Source: Candidatus Arsenophonus triatominarum
GTDB lineage: Bacteria > Pseudomonadota > Gammaproteobacteria > Enterobacterales > Enterobacteriaceae
Direction of reading: 5' to 3'
Length of the DNA stretch: 64,000 nt
Assembly: GCF_001640365.1 (NCBI RefSeq)
Contig: NZ_LWMI01000016.1
Span: 519,664 to 583,663 of the forward strand
Position 1 is the stretch's first letter. Each line of letters starts with the position of its first letter. Shown here in pieces: positions 1 through 8,093 of this stretch. The translations under genes were made by a program, and so were the position numbers. The notes below the pieces were generated by a model, which saw only the letters and a program-made list of their open reading frames with translations, was not told the origin of the DNA and searched no databases.

Positions 1-46
1 AATAAACTCTTGCATTGTTCTTTAGAATATGCCATTTTTCTATTAC
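1..46 (-). repeat. Fragment of a second Rpn-type transposase copy
   Basis: These bases repeat positions 1878-1924 with few differences. That stretch lies inside the broken Rpn-family gene at 1626-2505, so this is a stub of another copy running off the window edge. Both copies are damaged near the same codon after the EKW residues. Confidence 0.6.
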
Positions 47-279
47 ACTACTCTTGCACAGGAATATAAAATTCTAAAAATAGCTTAAAATGATGATTAA
101 TCAGTAATTTACCAAAAATAATTTATTCATTTAAATAACAATAACTTACAGTTTATAAGATTTTCTTAATTATATATTATGCTGAATTAACCTTAAAAAT
201 AACTCGTTTTTTGATTGATGCGAAACTCGTGCATATGTTGAAATGACTATAGTGATCTGAGCCGATGATCACCTAAAAT
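47..279. other. AT-rich gap without a recognisable gene
   Basis: No open frame, RNA or clear repeat is visible. The stretch separates two transposase remnants and is probably decayed mobile DNA. Confidence 0.4.
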
Positions 280-493
280 TCCGATTTATTCAACAAAGCT
301 GCGTATGTGATGAATATCGATCTCCACTATTTGCCGCCTTACAGCCCGAATCTAAATCCGATAAAAAGGCTGTGGAAAGTGATAAATTAACAAGCGAGAA
401 ACATTCCACGGTATATTACCGAGACTGGCAGGGGCCTTTACACATAGAATTAATGACCACTTCCAGACGCTGAAAAATGCAACTTTAAGTTAA
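280..493 (+). pseudogene. Remnant of an IS630-type transposase (C-terminal end)
   Basis: One frame reads HYLPPYSPNLNPI followed by RLWKVIN and a stop at 390. This is the hallmark of the third catalytic block (…SPNLNPIE…) of IS630/Tc1-type DDE transposases, here with the catalytic Glu replaced by Lys. A second frame further on reads LAGAFTHRINDHFQTL, the usual C-terminus of the same proteins. The remnant is frameshifted, lacks the N-terminal two thirds, and belongs to a different IS630 subgroup from the seven intact-length copies in this window. Confidence 0.7.
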
Positions 494-519
494 TTGAGTA
501 TATACCGTAATTATTACAG

Positions 520-1593
520 CTAGATCAGGGATGATACATTATCTAATAAATAGCCATATAACTCAGCTCGGCCTCTTTGGTTAAACAACATTTGTTCAGT
601 ATTATTTAGTTCTAAAAATGATTTTACAAATTTAGTCAGAGATCCATAAGGTGTTTTGTTTAAGTTATTTGCTATGGACTTCATTGCGTTAGACACAAAC
701 AAACCACATGCGTTAGGTGCATTTTCTTGGAGTGATTCTTTCACTACTGAAATTTCATTTGTGCCAAGAGAGCCGGCAAGTGTTTTTATGAAATTCATTT
801 CTTTGTTATTTAGATAATTTGTACTATCAAACAATATTGCTGATTTATCTCCCGACTCAGTCGTAGACAACCCAAACAAAACCCAATGACCTCTAAACAA
901 TAGGGGAATAAAATCTCCTAGTGAAGGTATTTGTTTTCCTTTATTGTCAATGTTTAGTAATGTAGACAATAATTTTTGTGGTATATGTTCATTATCAATA
1001 GCAGTAGCGGCTATTTCTACCGCATCATGGAATTTAAAACCACCTTCTTTACTATTCAGTGATTTAGAAATGGAGTCTAACTCCGCTGATGTGATTAATC
1101 GGTTTGTGTGGAAAAATGATGAGCTGACGGGTTCTCCATCATCAACACAGACACAAAAGTTTACATTTTTATTTATTTCTTCTAAAATTTCTTCTCTCTG
1201 TTGTGATCTTTCTTGTGTTTCAAAACCCGCCATGATTAAGATTTTATCAGGTATAGACCATGCCTCTTCTGGTATTGTATTTTTATTTTTTCCTTGCACA
1301 ATCTCCCATAACTTTAAACTATCTTTTCCTAACTGTTCCTTTATATAGGGATGCCCCTCTTCCTTTCCTGTATACAAATCGAAAAGAAAAGATTCAGCCT
1401 CTAATCCAGCAGGACTATTCTCACATGCTAGTGTAAACAAACAATCAATACTAAAATCATCGTTATTTCGAGCGGCGCTTTTTAAAGCTTCAAGTGAAGG
1501 AAAGTTATATGCATATTCTATTTTGTTATTCTCTTTTGCATGAACAGAATATGTACTTAATGATAGTGGGTAAGAAACAGAAAGTGCAGTCAT
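520..1593 (-). CDS. Putative CE-clan cysteine protease (SseL/ElaD-like deubiquitinase), candidate type III effector
   Basis: 357 residues. The C-terminal half has the ordered catalytic signature of Ulp1/C48-type (clan CE) peptidases: His236 in GHWVLFGL, Asp256 in LFDSTNY, Gln289 in LQENAPN (oxyanion hole) and Cys296 in NACGLFV. Spacing and flanking residues resemble the bacterial deubiquitinases SseL and ElaD, which cleave ubiquitin conjugates in host cells; substrate and secretion here are inferred. Residues 1-200 have no recognised domain and no signal peptide, as expected for a type III effector. The start has a ribosome site (AAGGA) 7 bases upstream. The gene stands alone between transposase remnants, which suggests acquisition by transfer. 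A SUMO- or NEDD8-directed protease or acetyltransferase of the same clan is the main alternative. Confidence 0.72.
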   Translation of the reverse strand: MTALSVSYPLSLSTYSVHAKENNKIEYAYNFPSLEALKSAARNNDDFSIDCLFTLACENSPAGLEAESFLFDLYTGKEEGHPYIKEQLGKDSLKLWEIVQGKNKNTIPEEAWSIPDKILIMAGFETQERSQQREEILEEINKNVNFCVCVDDGEPVSSSFFHTNRLITSAELDSISKSLNSKEGGFKFHDAVEIAATAIDNEHIPQKLLSTLLNIDNKGKQIPSLGDFIPLLFRGHWVLFGLSTTESGDKSAILFDSTNYLNNKEMNFIKTLAGSLGTNEISVVKESLQENAPNACGLFVSNAMKSIANNLNKTPYGSLTKFVKSFLELNNTEQMLFNQRGRAELYGYLLDNVSSLI

Positions 1594-1625
1594 TTGCAGT
1601 CCTTATTATTTTAATAAAAATAAAG

Positions 1626-2505
1626 TCAGTTCTTCAGATTGTTTAACTCCGCATCGTTTAGCCCTGTGGAAAGCTTAATGACTTCTCTATCAACACCATT
1701 AGCAAGAAGCTGGCGGGCGATCTGAATTCGGGTTTCCTGTTGGCCTTCCTGTCGGCCTTTCAGCTTCAGCTGCTCTGCAATAGTCATAAAATCCTCCCGG
1801 TAAGTCGGTGTCTTTTCCGCTAGGGTTCGTATGAATCCCTCGCCATCAATTGTATTCCCTGCTTTAGCTATATAATATAATAAACTCTTGCATTGTTCTT
1901 TGGAATACTACCATTTTTCTATTAGAGTAGCTAACTCCACGGCAAGTTCCAACATATCTCGCGTTCGGATGTGCTTTTGTACCAATTGCAGGAGTGCTAC
2001 TTGGCGGTGTGTCAGGATCTCCTCATCCAGTATCGTGGTAATATCAACCAGCGGAAAAGCTTGCCTGTAGACTGATTCTGCCAGTTCAGGGTCAGCAAAG
2101 CAGTCAAACCATTGGGTAGTGTACGGATAGGGTGATGTGGTACCGTGATAGAATAACAGCGGGATAACAACAGGCAAAGAGTCATTGCCTTGTTCATGGT
2201 GCCGCTGCATGGCTGCCACACTGTACCGTAAAAGCCTAAATGCCATTAGCTTTTCAGTGGTGCTCGACTACTGTGTAGATATAGCCTTTTCCCGCTTTCG
2301 TCTGTACAGAGTACAGCATATCTGAACATTGTGTGCGCAAGTCGTCTTCGATAAAACTGCCAGACTCCATCGCAAGAGTGCTGAAATTACAATGCGCCCG
2401 AAGATGAGGAGGCAAATGTACTTCCAAGAAATCCCTTGCTACAGCAATATCGCCAAGGAACTTTTTAAATAGCGAATCATGTATTGAGAGTGATGATTTT
2501 GTCAT
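1626..2505 (-). pseudogene. Rpn-family recombination-promoting nuclease/putative transposase, broken
   Basis: The pieces together give a near full-length Rpn (PD-(D/E)XK transposase) protein. The N-terminus is HDSLFKKFLGDIAVARDFL, starting at 2505. The middle piece begins MAFRLLRYSVAAMQRH. The C-terminus is EQLKLKGRQEGQQETRIQIA, ending at the stop 1626-1628. The frame is lost near 2262 (after VVEHH) and an in-frame TAG follows EKW near 1908. Genes of this family act in RecA-independent recombination in E. coli and are often multicopy. This copy is unlikely to work. Confidence 0.8.
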
Positions 2506-2618
2506 GGGCACAGTATACCAAGCTAAGTTAATAAATGCCAATTGAAGTAATAAGCCCAACACATAACGACATAACGAGCCATATTGCTTCTGTTAGATAG
2601 ATAACAGAAATTGATATA

Positions 2619-2736
2619 TTACAAGCTAAGTAATTTTCTTTCCCATAGATCAATAATCTCGCGTTTTTCTTTTAGATAGTCGTATCGGTCATAGTGTCGA
2701 GCAGATACTCCGGGCATTTTATGATTCTGCAATCTA
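2619..2736 (-). pseudogene. C-terminal stub of a phage tyrosine integrase
   Basis: Reading leftwards, the frame gives HKMPGVSARHYDRYDYL, then KEKREIIDLWE and a stop at 2619-2621. This resembles the end of P4-like tyrosine recombinases, with the catalytic Tyr in ARHYDRYDY. The upstream part is missing: an IS630 copy begins at 2737 and terminase sequence follows on its far side. The stub does not match the integrase at 54543-55562, so it is a trace of another prophage. Confidence 0.65.
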
Positions 2737-3617
2737 TAGCTAGGCGACTTAATTTTGATTACAAGGTGTGTTATGAGTTATACAATTGATTTTCGACGTA
2801 AAGTAATATCTGTAAGGAAAGCCGAAGGTTTAACAATTCGAGAAACTGCGAAACAATTCCGTATTGGAAAAGCGTCTTTAGTACGTTGGCTTAAACGACC
2901 AGAGCCAAAAAATTCAACGCCACGTAAGAGGAAGCTCGATAAAAATGCTTTAGCAAAAGATGTGGAACAGTATCCAGATGCTTACCAAAAGGAACGGGCA
3001 GAGCGATTCGGTGTTTGTAAAAAGACTATTTGGCAATCCCTTAAAAAGCTGGGATTAACCTATAAAAAAAACTCTATTCCATCCAAAAACCAACGAAAGC
3101 GACAGGCTGGCACATCAGCAAAAAAGACAACAGTATGAAAAAAAAGATAAATCTGTTGTTTTTATTGATGAAAGTGGTTTTTCACATGACACTCCACGAA
3201 CTCACGGCTATTCCCCAAAAGGTCACCGTTGTTTTGGCCTGAAAAACTGGGGTGCTAAGGGAAGAACAAATGTTATTGGCGCTTTATTGGGAACAACCCT
3301 TTTTGCTATCGGATTATTTGATTGCAATATTAATCGTGATGTTTTTTATGTTTGGATCACAAAAATATTGCTCCCAGAACTTCCTGAAAATTCTGTTATT
3401 TTTATGGACAACGCTAGCTTTCACAAAGGTAAGAATATTGAACAGGCAATTATAAACGCAGGACACCAGATAGAATATTTGCCTGTGTATTCACCAGATT
3501 TAAATCCTATAGAACATAAATGGTCTCAAGCTAAACGTAAAAAGATGGAAACAGGATGCACTATCGATGACCTGTTTTTAATACATATGCTGTAATCAAA
3601 ATTAAGTCGCCTAGCTA
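2737..3617 (+). mobile_element. IS630-family element, copy 1 (881 bp)
   Basis: Perfect inverted ends TAGCTAGGCGACTTAATTTT / complement, flanked by TA on both sides. The left flank is the end of an integrase and the right flank is the middle of terL. These are not one interrupted sequence, so this copy marks a recombination or deletion junction rather than a simple insertion. Confidence 0.92.
2773..3595 (+). pseudogene. IS630 transposase, frameshifted at poly-A tracts
   Basis: The N-terminal helix-turn-helix part (MSYTIDFRRKVISVRK…, helix RETAKQFRIGKASLV) runs to 3138. The DDE catalytic part (FIDESGF, FMDNASFH, SPDLNPIEHKW) continues in another frame to 3595. This copy has 8 A in the first tract (TAT-A8-CTC, near 3062) where the open-frame copy at 16125 has 7. 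Without slippage the two halves are not joined. Confidence 0.85.
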
Positions 3618-3820
3618 TACCATACGGTGTATCAGGGCCACCCCATTCAAGAATCTGAAATTCACCGCAATGCGGACAGGGCACCCAGTAATGACGCTGA
3701 TCACTCTCGTTATAGACTTTTTCAATCCGGCTGACATGCTTTACCGTCGGGGTTGAGCCTAAGACAATAAGCGTGTTGCTTAATAGTGAAATAAGGGTAT
3801 TTCGGTGATTGAAGTAAATT

Positions 3821-4063
3821 TTAGGCTGTTCTGAGATGGAAATTCCAAAGACCGGCACTAAGGAGTAAAAAGGTATCATCAATAAAGGGTCTACGATTCC
3901 GTAAAATTTGGGTCATACAACCGAGGCGCTTGATACCCGCGATGGCGTGTTCAACCGTAATACGGATGCCCGAGATTATTTTATTTTCTTGTTTTTGTTC
4001 AGGCGATAAAGGTCTTTTTCGAGTTCCTTTTTTTGGGATTTGTGTATTAGGATGCTGTTTATC
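3821..4063 (-). pseudogene. C-terminal part of the IS5-like transposase
   Basis: The frame reads RITVEHAIAGIKRLGCMTQI, then RNRRPFIDDTF and LSAGLWNFHLRTA with a stop at 3821-3823. This is the end of DDE_Tnp_4-type IS5-family transposases; the E of RITVEHAI is the likely catalytic Glu. It is cut at 4063 by the IS481 insertion. Confidence 0.8.
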
Positions 4064-4636
4064 TGTATTAGTCTTAACTTAATCCGACAATTCTGATTTA
4101 AAAAAGAGCGTTACCGGTTTTAATTAACATCATTAGATAATTAAATAAAAGGTAATTCTATGTATCAAACAAATAATCCTATCATCAAACATAAAGTCGG
4201 GTTACTTAACCTCGCTGAAGAGCTTAATAACGTCTCAAAAGCCTGTAAGATTATGGGGGTATCCCGAGATACGTTTTATCGCTACCAGGAACTTGTTAAC
4301 GATGGTGGGATAGACGCTTTAATTAATCAAAATCGACGGGTGCCGGTGCCTAACGTAAAAAATAGAGTAGATGAACAGATTGAAAGCGCTGTAGTCGAGT
4401 ATGCGATTGAATACCCTGCACACGGTCAACACCGCAGTAGTAATGAACTAAGAAAAAAAGGCATTTTTGTTTCGGGGAGTGGCGTTCGCTCTATTTGGCT
4501 GCGCCATAATCTCGAAAATTTTACAAAACGCCTAAAAGCGCTTGAAGATAAAATCGCAACAGAAGGAATTATCCTGTCAGAATCACAAATCAGTGCTCTA
4601 TAGCTAGGCGACTTAATTTTGATTACAAGGTGTGTT

Positions 4637-5002
4637 ATGAGTTATACAATTGATTTTCGACGTAAAGTAATATCTGTAAGGAAAGCCGAAGGTTTAACAA
4701 TTCGAGAAACTGCGAAACAATTCCGTATTGGAAAAGCGTCTTTAGTACGTTGGCTTAAACGACCAGAGCCAAAAAATTCAACGCCACGTAAGAGGAAGCT
4801 CGATAAAAATGCTTTAGCAAAAGATGTGGAACAGTATCCAGATGCTTACCAAAAGGAACGGGCAGAGCGATTCGGTGTTTGTAAAAAGACTATTTGGCAA
4901 TCCCTTAAAAAGCTGGGATTAACCTATAAAAAAAACCCTATTCCATCCAAAAACCAACGAAAGCGACAGGCTGACACATCAGCAAAAAAGACAACAGTAT
5001 GA
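4637..5002 (+). CDS. IS630 transposase N-terminal frame (OrfA)
   Basis: 121 residues from MSYTIDF to the TGA at 5000-5002. The helix-turn-helix DNA-binding region of the transposase includes RETAKQFRIGKASLVRWLKR. The start has AAGGTG upstream. The C-terminal 20 residues are out of frame relative to the full protein because the first poly-A tract has 8 rather than 7 A. Confidence 0.7.
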   Translation: MSYTIDFRRKVISVRKAEGLTIRETAKQFRIGKASLVRWLKRPEPKNSTPRKRKLDKNALAKDVEQYPDAYQKERAERFGVCKKTIWQSLKKLGLTYKKNPIPSKNQRKRQADTSAKKTTV

Positions 5003-5460
5003 AAAAAAAAGATAAATCTGTTGTTTTTATTGATGAAAGTGGTTTTTCACATGACACTCCACGAACTCACGGCTATTCCCCAAAAGGTCACCGTTGTTTT
5101 GGCCTGAAAAACTGGGGTGCTAAGGGAAGAACAAATGTTATTGGCGCTTTATTGGGAACAACCCTTTTTGCTATCGGATTATTTGATTGCAATATTAATC
5201 GTGATGTTTTTTATGTTTGGATCACAAAAATATTGCTCCCAGAACTTCCTGAAAATTCTGTTATTTTTATGGACAACGCTAGCTTTCACAAAGGTAAGAA
5301 TATTGAACAGGCAATTATAAACGCAGGACACCAGATAGAATATTTGCCTGTGTATTCACCAGATTTAAATCCTATAGAACATAAATGGTCTCAAGCTAAA
5401 CGTAAAAAGATGGAAACAGGATGCACTATCGATGACCTGTTTTTAATACATATGCTGTAA
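4999..5460 (+). CDS. IS630 transposase catalytic frame (OrfB)
   Basis: 153 residues with the DDE triad in FIDESGF, FMDNASFHKG and SPDLNPIEHKW. Its ATG overlaps the OrfA stop (ATGA), and nine A after the ATG put this start in frame with the catalytic domain. Only this copy therefore has a separately startable catalytic half. Whether OrfA and OrfB cooperate or need a fused product is unknown. Confidence 0.7.
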   Translation: MKKKDKSVVFIDESGFSHDTPRTHGYSPKGHRCFGLKNWGAKGRTNVIGALLGTTLFAIGLFDCNINRDVFYVWITKILLPELPENSVIFMDNASFHKGKNIEQAIINAGHQIEYLPVYSPDLNPIEHKWSQAKRKKMETGCTIDDLFLIHML

Positions 5461-6147
5461 TCAAAATTAAGTCGCCTAGCTATAGAAAAGAAAGCGCAAG
5501 ATGATGAAGCCTGTGGTGAGATTGAAACAGCGCATCCAGGTTATCTGGGTTCACAAGATACTTTTTATGTCGGTCATTTAAAAGGCGTTGGTCGTGTTTA
5601 TCAACAAACTTACATTGATACTTACAGTAAAGTCGTTCATTGTAAGCTTTACACAACAAAAAGCGCGATAACGGCGGCAGATTTATTAAATGACAAGGTT
5701 CTCCCTTTTTATTCCCAGCATGGGTTACCGGTGTTACGTATACTGACGGACAGAGGCAGTGAGTATTGTGGTAAAGTTGAACATCACGATTATCAACTTT
5801 ATCTCGCTATCAATGATATTGATCATACAAAAACTAAAGCTCGTTCACCTCAAACTAATGGGATTTGTGAACGCTTTCATAAAACTGTATTACAAGAGTT
5901 CTATCAGGTGGCTTTTCGTAAGAAAATCTATAGGGCTTTAAATGAATTACAAGCTGATTTAGATAAATGGTTAGCGGAATATAATAACCAACGCACTCAT
6001 CAAGGAAAAATGTGTTGCGGTCGAACTCCTATGGCAACTTTACACGATGGAAAACAACTTTGGAGAGAGAAAGATTTAAATCAAATTTAACCTGACAGGT
6101 ACTGTATAAATAACCGGTAACTGTCAGATTAAGTCTGAGCTACTACA

Positions 6148-6339
6148 ATCTAATGGGGTTGGGATAAATCCTTTCTGCCCTGCACCCATCTGCCGCTCGT
6201 GATCTTTTCGATTCTTTTTCCGATAAATCAAATAACAAGCTGAAAATTCAGCGGCTAAATTTTTCAATTCTTCGACTGATAATCCAATGATTGCTTTACA
6301 TAAACGATTATCTCGTAACAACCGCTTTTTGTTGATCAT
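6148..6339 (-). pseudogene. N-terminal part of the IS5-like transposase
   Basis: It starts at 6339 with MINKKRLLRDNRLCKAIIGL and reads SVEELKNLAAEFSACY, the typical N-terminus of DDE_Tnp_4 transposases. The frame is cut at 6148 by the IS481 end. Together with 3821-4063 it accounts for less than half of a full transposase. Confidence 0.75.
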
Positions 6340-7024
6340 TTCAAACCGTTATTTTCTAAGTTAAACCTCTTTTTATTGTCTATAGCGTGACAAAAAATGC
6401 AAGTCTCTATTCAGCAACTATTTTAATCTTACGGTTCCAGAAGGTTTCTGAACGTTTGGTACCCAGGGCTATTTGATCTCCTTCTGCGCCAGCCCCCCCA
6501 AAGGGTAACCATCCATCTCGTCAAATAAAATAATGCGACAGGTGATACGCCGAAAGCCACCTGGTGAATTAGCGCCGACCAGGGTTAAATTCGCGCCGTT
6601 TGAAAATTGCTTTTTAAGGATAGTCTGGCCCGTGTCTTTCGCTTTGGCTTCAGGGGCGATGGCGGTGAGCACGGGTGTATCGCGTATCATCGGCGCGATT
6701 TCCGTTTTACTATAATCTTCGGCATCCTCCACACGCGGTTGTACCACTAAGATGGGTGACGGATCATACGAAAGATAGTACGGCCACCACATGATCAAGG
6801 ATTTTGGTATAACCGACCCGGGCGGACTTCATGACAGAGACTTGCGTGACATCCGGATCTGTGACTGCATCCATAATGCCATCCTGATAGGCAAAAGAAC
6901 GAAATTTACCGGTTTGCGGGAAAGCACCGCATATTTATTTGCCCATTCACTGAGCGATAAGGCTTCTGGTGGTTTAATATCGGTGCGTTTTTGAAACATT
7001 GCATTGGTAAATAGGTGCCTGGCA

Positions 7025-7603
7025 TTACTCTCCCTGTTCACGGTCATCAAGGCTTAATTCCTCCATCGCCTCATAAATAACCTCTCGCAAAGCAGCGACA
7101 AACTCAGCATCATTTACCGTACTTGCTAACGCTCTCAAACGGGGGCCATGTTCAGGGGCAATCGCAATTAAACGGGTTCGCATCCGTGCGTATTCTTTTC
7201 CAACCTGGTTTATCATGTCTTGCCAAGGCAGCACTTCACCCGATTTGATACTGTACTCCAATTTCACCAATTCAGCTAAATAGTGCTCTTTAATGGCACG
7301 AGATTCTTCTAAACTGCGGATTTGTTCATCATTTGATACTAATGAAGCATATAACGATTCTGCCCGCTGCTGAAAATCATCAGTATCGCTGACCACTGCT
7401 TGATGAGCTTCTGGTTTTTTCTTTGCTTTTTGGGTACGAAGATCATGACTGTCGCGATACTGCTTTAGATTTTTATCACTGCTTTCAACATCAATCTCGC
7501 CATTAAGCATCACGATATATTTTCCGCTTTTCATCCATCGCGAGATCGTTTTACGGTTTACGCCCGTATGTTGGGCATACTCAGAAATATTCATCGTCGA
7601 CAT
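7025..7603 (-). CDS. Terminase small subunit (DNA packaging, Nu1-like)
   Basis: 192 residues. An N-terminal winged/helix-turn-helix segment (residues 5-30, ISEYAQHTGVNRKTISRWMK) precedes a charged linker and a helical C-terminal half. It is followed at once by terL, with overlapping reading frames. Small terminases bind the packaging site upstream of their own gene and recruit the large subunit. The start at 7603 has GAGGAAA about 10 bases upstream. The repeat cluster starting at 7603 is a likely binding region. The gene itself is intact although its partner terL is destroyed. Confidence 0.78.
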   Translation of the reverse strand: MSTMNISEYAQHTGVNRKTISRWMKSGKYIVMLNGEIDVESSDKNLKQYRDSHDLRTQKAKKKPEAHQAVVSDTDDFQQRAESLYASLVSNDEQIRSLEESRAIKEHYLAELVKLEYSIKSGEVLPWQDMINQVGKEYARMRTRLIAIAPEHGPRLRALASTVNDAEFVAALREVIYEAMEELSLDDREQGE

Positions 7604-7740
7604 GGGACATTTTCCTCAATCAATGGGACATAGCGTGGGACATGTCCCACATTAAATGGGACACAAAATCCAAATAATTTTTCACTAACTTGATGAAATA
7701 AAAATAAAAGTGACCCTCCCATATCATGGGACATGGGACA
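7603..7740. promoter_or_regulatory. TGGGACA repeat cluster, candidate cos/pac site
   Basis: Six direct copies of TGGGACA start at 7603, 7624, 7636, 7657, 7727 and 7734. The third forms a perfect 16-bp palindrome GTGGGACATGTCCCAC (7635-7650). The cluster lies directly upstream of terS, where λ-like phages keep cosB and pac sites recognised by the small terminase. The motif is seen directly; the packaging role is inferred from position. An operator for a local regulator is the alternative. Confidence 0.6.
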
Positions 7741-8093
7741 CAAATTCAAAAACGTTTAGCTAGTGAAATACTGCGGTGCGCAATGTCCACGGTTTACAAA
7801 AGTGTCAGGAAGGACCCAAAATAAATATTACAATAAACAATAGGTTATTGTTAAATGGATTTAATTAAAAATATTAAAATGTGATCTTTTTCATGGTTAT
7901 GCGCAAAAATGTGATAAAGACTGGATTGCCATTGAAATCTCTATAGTAATTTCATAAAAATTAAGGTGATGACCTGATTATTATTTAACACAGATAAATT
8001 ATATATAAGTTATTAAATTAAGTATTTTGGGATAAACCAAAATAAGCAAATGAAGTTTATTTTTAATTTTACACTTTTGGGAAAATAGAAAAT
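7741..8093 (+). promoter_or_regulatory. Upstream region of the pentapeptide-repeat gene
   Basis: No gene is visible. TGTGATCTTTTTCATG at 7880-7895 resembles a CRP site (TGTGA-N6-TCACA, right half imperfect). The region is very AT-rich close to the gene, with a weak ribosome site (GGGAAAA) before the ATG at 8094. The divergent late-gene region ends at 7740, so a separate promoter here is likely. Confidence 0.35.

Larger units (their letters stand above)
4601..5482 (+). mobile_element. IS630-family element, copy 2 (882 bp)
   Basis: Inserted at the TA of GCTCTAGAAAAG inside the IS481 transposase gene. The intact IS481 copies show the empty site, so the TA duplication and the exact element ends can be read directly from this window. 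Confidence 0.95.
4160..6090 (+). pseudogene. IS481 transposase interrupted by IS630
   Basis: The 346-codon transposase is split after residue 144 (…SQISAL) by the IS630 at 4601-5482 and resumes as EKKAQDDEACGE. It also has a duplicated Val-Pro (RRVPVPNVKN) absent from the other copies. All three catalytic acids are present in the second part. Confidence 0.92.
4064..6147 (+). mobile_element. IS481-family element, copy 1, interrupted by IS630 copy 2
   Basis: Ends TGTATTAGTCTTAACTTAAT (4064) and the complement of TGTAGTAGCTCAGACTTAAT (to 6147). The length is the usual 1194 bp plus a 6-bp duplication in the gene and the 882-bp IS630 with its TA duplication. No 7-bp target repeat flanks it, and the host IS5-like gene lacks its middle. 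A deletion next to the element is therefore likely. Confidence 0.9.
3769..6424 (-). mobile_element. IS5-like element inserted in terL, itself invaded and internally deleted
   Basis: The left end is AAGCGTGTTGCTTAATAG at 3769 and the right end is CTATTCAGCAACTATTTT ending at 6424, imperfect inverted repeats. Both are flanked by the direct repeat AAT (3766-3768 and 6425-6427). Removing the element plus one AAT restores terL as FWNRKIVLGSTPTVK, which proves the insertion. The interior holds an IS481 copy (4064-6147), and about 150 codons of the transposase are missing around it. Confidence 0.85.
3618..7050 (-). pseudogene. Phage terminase large subunit (GpA family), interrupted and frameshifted
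   Basis: Reading leftwards from 7050: an N-terminus with PPEALSLSEWANKYAVLS, a Walker-like KSARVGYTK (near 6800-6835), VVQPRVEDAEDYSKTEIAP, LTLVGANSPGGFRRI, the acidic FDEMDGYP motif, then GTKRSETFWNRKI. Across the IS5-like insertion it resumes at 3768 with VLGSTPTVK and the zinc-finger-like WVPCPHCGEF. These are the ATPase blocks of λ gpA-type packaging motors. Frames are lost near 6920, 6795 and 6490. The gene ends abruptly at 3618 against an IS630 copy, so the nuclease half is missing. It lies directly after terS, with overlapping ends. Confidence 0.87.

Noticed and set aside
944..1348. 134-codon frame on the plus strand
   Set aside because: It is antisense to the protease gene, with no start signal and low-complexity content.
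3252..3455. 67-codon frame repeated in all IS630 copies
   Set aside because: It is an out-of-frame reading of the transposase catalytic domain.
3526..3882. 118-codon minus-strand frame as one gene
   Set aside because: It runs across the IS630 end, terL and the IS5-like end; only the terL part is meaningful.
7603..7740. TGGGACA repeats as a CRISPR array
   Set aside because: Units are only 7 bp, spacing is irregular, spacers are not of one length, and there are no cas genes.
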